Of a stretch of DNA of 19,873 nt, positions 13,719 through 19,873 are shown piece after piece; the first letter of the stretch is position 1, and each line of letters starts with the position of its first letter. Source of the stretch: Gemmatimonadaceae bacterium (GTDB lineage Bacteria; Gemmatimonadota; Gemmatimonadetes; Gemmatimonadales; Gemmatimonadaceae). The translations under genes were made by a program, and so were the position numbers. The notes beneath the pieces are model-generated. The model had not been told where the DNA came from. It did not search any database and saw only the letters and a program-made list of their open reading frames with translations. Location of the stretch: contig JAICUE010000008.1 of NCBI GenBank assembly GCA_025936015.1, positions 1 to 19,873 on the forward strand, given 5' to 3'.

Positions 13719-14762
13719 ATGCCGATGAACAGAGCATCCATCGCGAGCGACGCACCGCGCTGTCTCGTCGTGGACGATGAGCCGCGGCTCCGGCAGGTGC
13801 TCGTGCACCTGATGCAGAATGACGGCTTCTCGTGCCGTGAGGCAGCGAATGGCGCCGAGGCGCTGGCCGTGCTGCAGAAGGAGTCGATTCCGCTCGTGTT
13901 ATCGGATCTGCGCATGCCGCAGATCGACGGGATCGAACTGCTGCGCCAGACACGCGCGCGCTATCCAGACACTGCCGTCGTGATGATCACGGCCGTCGCC
14001 GACGTCGAGGTCGCGGTGAGCTGCCTGGCGATGGGCGCGATGGACTACCTGACGAAGCCTTTCCACCTCGAGGAGGTGCGGGCGCGGGTGTCGCAGGCGC
14101 TGGAGAAGCGCCGACTGATCATCGAGAATCGCGATCATCAGGACCGGCTGGAGGAGCGCGTGGCGGTGCAGGCGCGCCGGCTCGAGGAGCTGTTCCTCGC
14201 GAGCGTGCAGTCGCTGGCGGAGGCGCTCGAGGTGAAGGATCCGTACACGCGTGGTCACTCGATTCGCGTCAGCCATTTCTCGTCGGCGATCGCGCGCGTG
14301 CTCGACCTGGACAGTGACGTCGTGCGGCAGATCGAGCTCGGTGGGCAGGTGCACGACATCGGCAAGATCGGGGTGCGCGAGGCGGTGCTGAACAAGCCGG
14401 GTCCGCTCACGAGTGAGGAGTACGAGCACATCATGACACATCCGCTCGTCGGGTGGCGGATACTCGGGCCGCTGCTGAGCGAGGCGCCCCTCTCGCTGAG
14501 CATCGTGCGGTCGCATCACGAGCGATGGGACGGTCGCGGAACGCCGGACCGCCTCGCGGGGGCGGCGATCCCGATCGAGGCACGGATCACCGCGGTGGCA
14601 GACAGTTACGACGCGATGACCAGCGCGCGGCCGTACCGCCCTGCGCAGCTGACCGCGACGCAGGCGGTAGCGGAGATCCAGGCGAACAGCGGCACGCAGT
14701 TCGATCCGGAGATCGTCGCCGCGTTCATGGCCGCGGTCGAGGGCGGGGGAATTCCCGCCTAA
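13719..14762 (+). CDS. Response regulator with REC and HD-GYP-type output domain
   Basis: A 347-residue two-component regulator. The REC domain (about 14-125) has the acidic pair Asp19-Asp20, phosphoacceptor Asp63, Thr91 and Lys113. A helical linker (128-160) connects to an HD-GYP-type phosphodiesterase domain (about 160-345) with HD at 212-213 in HDIGKIGV and HHERWDGRGTP at 266-275. The signature Tyr of GYP is replaced: the motif reads G-T-P, so cyclic-di-GMP hydrolysis is likely but not assured. No partner histidine kinase is in the window. An alternative ATG two codons in (13725) is possible; neither has a strong ribosome binding site. The TAA stop lies in a CGTTAGGC word shared with the convergent gene. 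Confidence 0.93.
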   Translation: MPMNRASIASDAPRCLVVDDEPRLRQVLVHLMQNDGFSCREAANGAEALAVLQKESIPLVLSDLRMPQIDGIELLRQTRARYPDTAVVMITAVADVEVAVSCLAMGAMDYLTKPFHLEEVRARVSQALEKRRLIIENRDHQDRLEERVAVQARRLEELFLASVQSLAEALEVKDPYTRGHSIRVSHFSSAIARVLDLDSDVVRQIELGGQVHDIGKIGVREAVLNKPGPLTSEEYEHIMTHPLVGWRILGPLLSEAPLSLSIVRSHHERWDGRGTPDRLAGAAIPIEARITAVADSYDAMTSARPYRPAQLTATQAVAEIQANSGTQFDPEIVAAFMAAVEGGGIPA

Positions 14763-14764
14763 CG
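14757..14764 (-). repeat. CGTTAGGC word, copy 9: shared stop codons of HD-GYP and ligase genes
   Basis: Plus strand GCC-TAA-CG ends the HD-GYP protein (Ala-stop at 14760-14762). Minus strand CGT-TAG-GC ends the synthetase-like protein (Arg-stop at 14761-14759). This is the same arrangement as at 8192, with the strands swapped. Confidence 0.9.
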
Positions 14765-16204
14765 TCCAGCGCTGACGGCGATCGTCGTCGGCATCTTGTA
14801 GGTGCTGAGGCGGCGCGCGCACCAGTCGCGGACCTCCTGCTCGGTGGCACTCCCGGTCACGGAGAGGATGATGTTGTTCTCGTGCGCCGTGCTGGGAACG
14901 GCGCTCACCGCTGCGGATTCGACGCCGGGGAGCTCCGCGACCACGCGCTCGATCTCGCGCGGGTAGATGTTGAACCCATTCCGCGTGAACATCGCCTTCC
15001 TGACGCCGCGGAACACGAAGGCACCGTCGGTCCGGCGGATCGCCAGGTCGCCGGTACGGAGCCAGCCATCGTGGACCTCGAGCCCGCGCGGCGGCGGCGC
15101 GTCAGGCGCATGGACGTAGCCGGCGAAGACGGTCTCGCCGCGGACACAGACTTCGCCGGCGACGCCGTCAGGCAGCGGGGCGAAGGTCGCCGGATCGCGA
15201 ATGGCGACCTCGACGCCGGGGTACGGAGTGCCTAACGTTCCGCGGGCATAAGGCAGCGGCAGCCGGTCGAACAGAACGACGGGAGACGCTTCGGTCAGTC
15301 CGTAGCCCTGGCGAAGCTCGACGCCGGTCGCGTCGAACCACCGGTCCTGAAGGGCTGGATCGAGAGGCGCGCCGCCGCAGATGCAGAGTCGGAGGCTTCC
15401 GCGGCGAAAGGGCTGCGGACGCCGGGCGAGCGCGGCGAGGAGCGCGATGAACATGGCTGGAACGCCGACGAACATCGTCGTCCCGCGCTCGAGCTGCTCG
15501 AGGGCCGTGGGCGCGTGAAAGCGCGGCAGCGTAGCTATGAACGCGCCAGCGAGAAGTGGAGCGACCGCACTGACGACGAAGCCAAACAGGTGCGAGAAGG
15601 GGAGCGCAGCGAGCACTCGATCCGCGGGCGCAAGCTCCGCTGCCGCGATCGTCGCGCGCGCGTTGGCGAGGAGTCCGCGATGCGTGAGGATCGCGCCCAG
15701 TGCACGGCCGTTCATTGCCGAGGTGTACACTACCGCGGCTTCCTCGAGGAGACCGGGTGCGTCCGGATCCCCCTCGAGTTCGAGCGCGAAATGCGAGCCG
15801 AGATCGACGGTGCGCATCGCCGCGCCGGAGACGACGATCGCGCTGCGTGGAGCATCGTCGAGCAGGACGTGCAGTACTCCAGCGGGCAGACGGCTCGCGA
15901 GAGACGCGACAGTGAACACCGCACCGACGTCGCTGTCAGCGAGCTGATACGCGATCTCGTCGGGCGACGCGAGCGGGTTCACGAACACCGCGCCGCGCCC
16001 CTCGCTTGCCGCGAGCGCGAGCAGGAACGCCGGCGATGTCGGAAGCAGGATCGCGGCGCGCTTGCCAGCGAGTGCTCGCACCAGCGGCGCTGACCGCTGG
16101 AGCAGCGTCAGGCCAGCGGCAACGAGTGCGTGGGCAGGGATATCGTCGATCGAGCCGCCGCGCGAGGCGGCGGCGAGGGGGAGCAACGCGAGTGGATCCG
16201 TCAC
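14759..16204 (-). CDS. Acyl-CoA synthetase (AMP-forming)-like protein, degenerate motifs
   Basis: A 481-residue member of the ANL adenylating superfamily. Motifs A5 (QGYGLTEAS, 299-307), A7 (WLRTGD, 381-386) and A8/hinge (RNGFNIYPREIE, 408-419) are good. The ATP phosphate loop A3, usually YTSGTTGxPKG, reads YTSAMNGRALG (160-170) and lacks the conserved Lys. The protein ends at YKMPTTIAVSAGR, just before the usual PxTxxGK motif A10, so the second catalytic Lys is also missing. It may bind an acyl substrate without normal activation, or be decaying. Start is GTG 16204, 16 bases after the chemoreceptor stop, so the two are probably co-transcribed. The reading frame is otherwise intact over its whole length. 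Confidence 0.8.
   Translation of the reverse strand: MTDPLALLPLAAASRGGSIDDIPAHALVAAGLTLLQRSAPLVRALAGKRAAILLPTSPAFLLALAASEGRGAVFVNPLASPDEIAYQLADSDVGAVFTVASLASRLPAGVLHVLLDDAPRSAIVVSGAAMRTVDLGSHFALELEGDPDAPGLLEEAAVVYTSAMNGRALGAILTHRGLLANARATIAAAELAPADRVLAALPFSHLFGFVVSAVAPLLAGAFIATLPRFHAPTALEQLERGTTMFVGVPAMFIALLAALARRPQPFRRGSLRLCICGGAPLDPALQDRWFDATGVELRQGYGLTEASPVVLFDRLPLPYARGTLGTPYPGVEVAIRDPATFAPLPDGVAGEVCVRGETVFAGYVHAPDAPPPRGLEVHDGWLRTGDLAIRRTDGAFVFRGVRKAMFTRNGFNIYPREIERVVAELPGVESAAVSAVPSTAHENNIILSVTGSATEQEVRDWCARRLSTYKMPTTIAVSAGR
15230..15237 (-). repeat. CGTTAGGC word, copy 10
   Basis: Plus strand GCCTAACG. The synthetase-like gene reads ACG-TTA-GGC (Thr-Leu-Gly). Confidence 0.8.
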
Positions 16205-16220
16205 CGCCAGAAGTTAGCGG

Positions 16221-17957
16221 TCAGATCGCGAAACGGGACATCGCCGACTTCAATCGCGATGCGATCTCGGCGAGATGCTGACTCGACTCGGTGACGTGAC
16301 CCATGGAAGCGGTCTGCTGCTGGACGACCGCGCTCACTTCTTCCGAGGTCGACGCATTCGTTTCGGCGACGGCGGCGATGGATTCGATCTCGTGCGCAAG
16401 TCCCTCTGCTTCGCCACGCTGTGATTCGGCGGCTTCGACGATCTGCGCGACCGAGCGGCGACTCTCCTCGATCTCGCGGCCAATCTGGGTCAGCGCCATC
16501 GCGGAGGCGCGAATAACCTCGGCGCCGTTGTTCACGCGATCGCTGACCTGGGTGATCCGCTCGCCGGTGCGCAGCGAAGCAGTGCGCATCTCGCCGGCGA
16601 GCTTCCGGATCGTATCGAGCGCGCGCGCGGTCTCACCCGCGAGCTTGCGCACTTCGTCGGCGACGACGGCGAAGCCTTTGCCGTGTTCGCCGGCGCGTGC
16701 GGCCTCGATCGCGGCATTGAGTGCGAGGAGGTTCGTCTGCCTCGCGATCGCGGCGATGGTATCGGCGACCTTGCCGATCCGCTGCGACTTCTCGCCAAGC
16801 TCCTCGACGGCAGGCACCGTCTCGTTGGTGACGTCGGTGATCGCGCTCATGCTCTCGAGCGCTTCCTGAGCGGAGGCGACGCCGCGCTGGGCCGAGAGCG
16901 TCATCGTGTCGGCGGCTGCCTGCGCGCTGCGCGCGTGGGTGACCGTGGCCATCGCGCGATCGACGACGCGGGCTGAGACACCGACGATCTTGCCGATGCC
17001 CTCAGTCTGGATCGCTGCCGACTCGGCGATCGAGTGCGCGGCGGCGGCGACTTCCTCGGTGGACGCGCTCATCTGCTGAGCGCCGGACGCGAGCTCCTCA
17101 GCGGTGGCGGCGACCTCGGTCGCCCCGGTCTCGAGGTCGCGCACGAGGTTCGCGAGGCTGTGCGTCATGCGCCGGAACGACTCGGCGAGCGACCCGATCT
17201 CGTCGTTGCCGCGGAAGGCCAGATCGTGGCGAAGCTGTCCCTGCGCGACCGCCTCTGCATGCTCAGCGACCAGCTCGACTCCCCGCGTCAGGCGTCGCGC
17301 AGCGAGGTCGGCGCCGAGGAGGACAAGGAGGAACGCGAGAGCAGGGTAGACGGCGAACTTGACGAGGCGGTCGCGCAGGTTGGCCGAGATGTCGTTCGTG
17401 CGCATCATCGTGACGACGAAGCCCGCCGTCGTCCCGCCGGTGCGGAGGACCGGTGCGGCGGCGACGATCATCTGCCCGGAGACGCCATCGTCGACACGAC
17501 TCCATGCGGCACGGCCATGCGCCATCGAGTCCGCCAGCTCGGCGGGTGGCGTCCAGCGCTGATTGTATTGCGGCTGGCCCGCGCTCCACGAGGAGTGCAC
17601 GAGGTAGCGATAGCGACCGCCTTCGCGGCGCAAGACTGTGAGCCCATTCGCGAGCTGGCTGACGTCTCCGCCGTTCGCGGACCAGAGGCGCTTGAGCATC
17701 GAGCGACCAAAGGCGAACGCGGATCCATCGCGACCATCGGGGCCGGCGATCGCGTCGAGCGTGTCGGCGGGAAGCATTGCCGCCGTCGTGCGCGCGATGG
17801 CGAGCAACCGACGTCCGTGCGCATCGGAGAGCTCCTGCGCCGATGAGCGATACAGCGGAACGAGAACGAGCATCAAGGTGACCACGACGGCGCCGGCGCT
17901 GAGGAGCGCGAGCTTGGCGCGGAAGGACCACGTGTTCGACCTGCGGGCGTGCTGCAC
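16221..17957 (-). CDS. Methyl-accepting chemotaxis protein
   Basis: A 578-residue transmembrane chemoreceptor. TM1 is at about 16-36, then a periplasmic sensor of about 165 residues (37-200), TM2 at about 201-219, a HAMP linker (220-272) and a long helical signalling domain. The hairpin tip ARQTNLLALNAAIEAARAGE (405-424), with GKGFAVVADEVRKLA following, is the CheA/CheW contact and is fully conserved. The sensor domain has no ligand motif I recognise, and the C-terminus lacks a methylesterase-binding pentapeptide. The start is GTG at 17957 with no clear ribosome binding site. No che genes are nearby, so it relies on a remote array. It is followed after 16 bases by the synthetase-like gene. 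Confidence 0.95.
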   Translation of the reverse strand: MQHARRSNTWSFRAKLALLSAGAVVVTLMLVLVPLYRSSAQELSDAHGRRLLAIARTTAAMLPADTLDAIAGPDGRDGSAFAFGRSMLKRLWSANGGDVSQLANGLTVLRREGGRYRYLVHSSWSAGQPQYNQRWTPPAELADSMAHGRAAWSRVDDGVSGQMIVAAAPVLRTGGTTAGFVVTMMRTNDISANLRDRLVKFAVYPALAFLLVLLGADLAARRLTRGVELVAEHAEAVAQGQLRHDLAFRGNDEIGSLAESFRRMTHSLANLVRDLETGATEVAATAEELASGAQQMSASTEEVAAAAHSIAESAAIQTEGIGKIVGVSARVVDRAMATVTHARSAQAAADTMTLSAQRGVASAQEALESMSAITDVTNETVPAVEELGEKSQRIGKVADTIAAIARQTNLLALNAAIEAARAGEHGKGFAVVADEVRKLAGETARALDTIRKLAGEMRTASLRTGERITQVSDRVNNGAEVIRASAMALTQIGREIEESRRSVAQIVEAAESQRGEAEGLAHEIESIAAVAETNASTSEEVSAVVQQQTASMGHVTESSQHLAEIASRLKSAMSRFAI

Positions 17958-18021
17958 GTAGATGCGTCGTTTCGGGGGAGGGCTGCAGGGAAAAGACGCG
18001 GTGCAGGCGGCTGAAGTAAAA

Positions 18022-18041
18022 CCTTCGCGCCGGAGCGAAGG
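18022..18041. promoter_or_regulatory. Inverted repeat in the divergent MCP/glmM promoter region
   Basis: CCTTCGC-GCCGGA-GCGAAGG, perfect 7-bp arms with a six-base loop, in the 147-base gap between the two divergent starts. A smaller GACG-GAG-CGTC repeat follows at 18049-18059. Operator or leader hairpin are both possible; I could not define a promoter with confidence. Confidence 0.4.
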
Positions 18042-18094
18042 GCTGTCAGACGGAGCGTCACCGGGCGATTATTAGCCTTCACGACACGCGGCGC

Positions 18095-18099
18095 GGAGG
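18095..18099 (+). promoter_or_regulatory. Ribosome binding site of the phosphohexomutase gene
   Basis: GGAGG, five bases before ATG 18105. It favours this start over the overlapping TTG at 18102 and the ATG at 18120. Confidence 0.7.
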
Positions 18100-18104
18100 C
18101 GTTG

Positions 18105-19472
18105 ATGTACGAAGGGTTGATGGTGAGTGTATCAGGGGTGCGCGGGCGCGTCGGCGAGGCACTGACGCCGGAAATCGTCGCCAAGTTCGCCGCCGGATTC
18201 GGAGGCTGGGCGCTGGCCAGCGGGCGTTCGAAGCTCGTGGTGGTCGGGCGTGACAGCCGCGTCTCGGGGCCGATGTTTCACCGGATCGTCGTGGGCTCGC
18301 TGCAGTCGGTTGGCGCGACGGTGATCGACATCGGGATGGCGACAACGCCGACGACGCAGCTCGCGGTCGAGCACCATCACGCCGCGGGCGGGATCATGAT
18401 CTCGGCGAGCCACAATCCCATCGAGTGGAACGCGCTGAAGATGATCGGCCCGAGCGGCCTTTTTCTCGACGCTATCGAGGGAACGGCGATGCGCGAGATG
18501 ATGGAGGCCGGCGTCCCGCGGGCAAAATGGCAGGAGCTGGGCGACGTGCTGCCTGATGCGGAGGCAATCAATCGACATGTCGATGCGGTGCTCGCGCTCC
18601 CGTTCATCGACGTCGACCTGATTCGGGCGCGCAACTTTCGCGTTGCGCTCGACTGTTGTCGCGGTGCGGGGGCGGTGATCATGCCGCAGTTGCTCGACCG
18701 TCTGGGGTGCACCGTGACGGCGATCAACCTCGAGCCTGACGGCCGCTTTCCGCGGCCACCCGAGCCGATACCGGAGAACCTCGGAGAGCTGGAGCGGCTG
18801 GTGCGCGAGAGCCGGTCGGAGATCGGGCTTGCAGTCGACCCTGACGTCGATCGGCTCGCACTGGTCGCGGAAAACGGAAAGGCGATCGGCGAGGACTACA
18901 CCCTCGCGCTCGCGGCGAAGCTGGTGCTGCGGCATCGCACCGGGCCAGTCGTGATCAACCTGTCGACGAGTCGAGTGGTGGACGACGTCGCGCTCGCGGC
19001 AGGGGCACCGGTGATCCGGGCGCCGGTCGGCGAGGTGAATGTCGCATTGCGGATGCGAAAGGAGAACGCGGCGATCGGAGGGGAGGGAAATGGGGGAGTG
19101 ATCCTCCCCGAGCTCCACCTCGGGCGTGATGCGCCGTTAGGCGTGGCGATCGTGCTGCAGTTGTTGGCGGAGGAACGCCGCACCCTTTCGGCGATCGTTG
19201 CGGACCATCCGCGCTACACGATCGTGAAGGACAAGCTCGATCGGCCGGACGCCAGCCTGACGACGGTGTACGAGGCGCTGCGCGGCGCTTTCCCCGATGC
19301 AACGGCCGACAGCCAGGATGGCCTGCGTCTCGCATGGAGTGACCGGTGGGTCCACGTTCGTCCGTCGGGGACGGAGCCAATCGTGCGGGTGATCGCCGAG
19401 GCGCCGACGGCGGACGAAGCAAAGGACCTCGTCGCGCGGTCGCGGGTACCGCTCGACGCACTCGGGCGCTGA
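18105..19472 (+). CDS. glmM: Phosphohexomutase, probably phosphoglucosamine mutase
   Basis: Probably converts glucosamine-6-phosphate to glucosamine-1-phosphate for cell wall precursors. The 455 residues show the alpha-D-phosphohexomutase set: catalytic Ser102 in SASHNP (100-105), the magnesium site DPDVDR (245-250; G is more usual at the fourth place), sugar loop GEGNGG (326-331) and phosphate-binding RPSGTEP (419-425). The sugar loop differs from the GEQSGH of ordinary bacterial GlmM and resembles archaeal-type or PMM/PGM-like enzymes, so the substrate is inferred mainly from the neighbour glmS, 30 bases downstream on the same strand. A phosphomannomutase or phosphoglucomutase role stays possible. 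ATG 18105 is chosen for its GGAGG. Confidence 0.82.
   Translation: MYEGLMVSVSGVRGRVGEALTPEIVAKFAAGFGGWALASGRSKLVVVGRDSRVSGPMFHRIVVGSLQSVGATVIDIGMATTPTTQLAVEHHHAAGGIMISASHNPIEWNALKMIGPSGLFLDAIEGTAMREMMEAGVPRAKWQELGDVLPDAEAINRHVDAVLALPFIDVDLIRARNFRVALDCCRGAGAVIMPQLLDRLGCTVTAINLEPDGRFPRPPEPIPENLGELERLVRESRSEIGLAVDPDVDRLALVAENGKAIGEDYTLALAAKLVLRHRTGPVVINLSTSRVVDDVALAAGAPVIRAPVGEVNVALRMRKENAAIGGEGNGGVILPELHLGRDAPLGVAIVLQLLAEERRTLSAIVADHPRYTIVKDKLDRPDASLTTVYEALRGAFPDATADSQDGLRLAWSDRWVHVRPSGTEPIVRVIAEAPTADEAKDLVARSRVPLDALGR
19135..19142 (+). repeat. CGTTAGGC word, copy 11
   Basis: Exact octamer. The phosphohexomutase gene reads CCG-TTA-GGC (Pro-Leu-Gly). Confidence 0.8.
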
Positions 19473-19502
19473 AGCGGGAAGACCATTGAGGCCAAGGACA
19501 TC

Positions 19503-19873
19503 ATGTGCGGGATAGTCGGATACGTCGGACCACGTGAAGCGACGCCGGTGCTCCTCTCCGGACTGAAGCGGCTCGAATACCGCGGGTACGATTCGGCGGG
19601 AGTCGCGCTGATGAACGGCAATGGCCTCGAGACGCGGAAGGCGGTCGGCAAGATCGCGATGCTCGAGAGCGTGGTCACGGCCGACCCGATCGCCGGCATG
19701 ACCGGGATCGCGCACACGCGCTGGGCGACCCACGGCGTGCCTAACGAGTGCAACGCGCATCCGCATCACGACTGCACCGGAACGATCGCAGTCGTCCATA
19801 ACGGGATCATCGAGAATTTCGGCGCGCTGCGAACCATGCTCGAGTCGCACGGGCACCGTTTCGAGTCGGAGAC
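19503..19873 (+). CDS. glmS: Glutamine-fructose-6-phosphate aminotransferase, 5' part (cut by window end)
   Basis: Makes glucosamine-6-phosphate from fructose-6-phosphate and glutamine, the step before GlmM. Only the first 123 residues are in the window; the family is about 600 long. The N-terminal glutaminase domain is clear: MCGIVGYVG with the catalytic Cys2 exposed after Met removal, RLEYRGYDSAG (23-33), HTRWATHG (71-78) and HNGIIEN (99-105). The ATG is set by the need for Cys at position 2, with AAGGA six bases upstream. It is in tandem with the phosphohexomutase, as expected for an amino-sugar operon. It carries copy 12 of the octamer. Confidence 0.96.
   Translation, partial: MCGIVGYVGPREATPVLLSGLKRLEYRGYDSAGVALMNGNGLETRKAVGKIAMLESVVTADPIAGMTGIAHTRWATHGVPNECNAHPHHDCTGTIAVVHNGIIENFGALRTMLESHGHRFESE
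19739..19746 (-). repeat. CGTTAGGC word, copy 12
   Basis: Plus strand GCCTAACG. glmS reads CCT-AAC (Pro-Asn) within GVPNECNAHP. Confidence 0.8.

Noticed and set aside
1..19873. Frequent GCGATC/CGATCG words as a possible HIP1-like repeat
   Set aside because: They follow from common Ala-Ile, Arg-Ser and Asp-Arg codon pairs in GC-rich genes. I see no fixed longer context or unusual placement, unlike the CGTTAGGC word.
1..19873. tRNA, rRNA, CRISPR arrays, insertion sequences, attachment sites
   Set aside because: I searched by eye for cloverleaf-like GTTCRA arms, regularly spaced direct repeats, transposase motifs and terminal inverted repeats, and found none that hold up.

Overview
The window is about 20 kb of gene-dense, high-GC (I judge roughly 68-70%) bacterial chromosome with short or overlapping gene junctions. 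Menaquinone methyltransferase (MenG), a chemoreceptor, an HD-GYP-type response regulator, a SET-domain protein and an ECF sigma operon point to a free-living soil-type bacterium. The protein style fits Gemmatimonadota or a close relative, but this is inferred from gene content; there is no rRNA to confirm it. I see no tRNA, rRNA, CRISPR array, insertion sequence or phage gene. No gene-free stretch exceeds 300 bases; the longest is the 147-base divergent gap at 17958-18104.

Layout: (1) 94-1473 (+) is a MATE-type efflux transporter whose reading frame is open to the left edge. (2) 6058 down to 1487 (-) is a tight five-gene unit: ECF sigma factor, zinc-binding anti-sigma factor with membrane segments, secreted/membrane polymer-forming (bactofilin-like) protein, secreted LiaF-like 'toastrack' protein, and YihY/BrkB membrane protein. 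The middle genes are joined by TGATG stop/start overlaps. It reads as an envelope-stress module. (3) 6166-7406 (+) is menG overlapping a small metallophosphoesterase. (4) 7645-7427 (-) is a 72-residue protein of unknown function, divergent from (5) a SET/post-SET protein at 7739-8197 (+). (6) 13612 down to 8194 (-) is a five-gene run: a cystathionine gamma-synthase/lyase family enzyme, an M48 metalloprotease, purD, mutM (fpg) and a short UvrC-like GIY-YIG protein; the last four overlap one another. (7) 13719-14762 (+) is a REC-HD-GYP regulator. (8) 17957 down to 14759 (-) is a methyl-accepting chemotaxis protein followed 16 bases later by a degenerate acyl-CoA synthetase-like protein. (9) 18105 to the right edge (+) is a phosphohexomutase, probably GlmM, followed by glmS (cut by the window end), giving UDP-GlcNAc precursor synthesis.

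The most striking non-gene signal is an 8-base word, CGTTAGGC (reverse complement GCCTAACG), found exactly 12 times with one near copy; by a hand estimate less than one copy is expected at this base composition. Inside genes it usually supplies a TTA-GGC (Leu-Gly) pair. At two of the four convergent gene ends it supplies both stop codons at once: TAG on one strand and TAA on the other, giving a 4-base stop-to-stop overlap. This resembles the behaviour of DNA uptake sequences or other genome-wide signal words, but its role is unknown. A second non-gene signal is a strong hairpin that occupies the place of the ribosome binding site directly upstream of the ECF sigma factor start codon.
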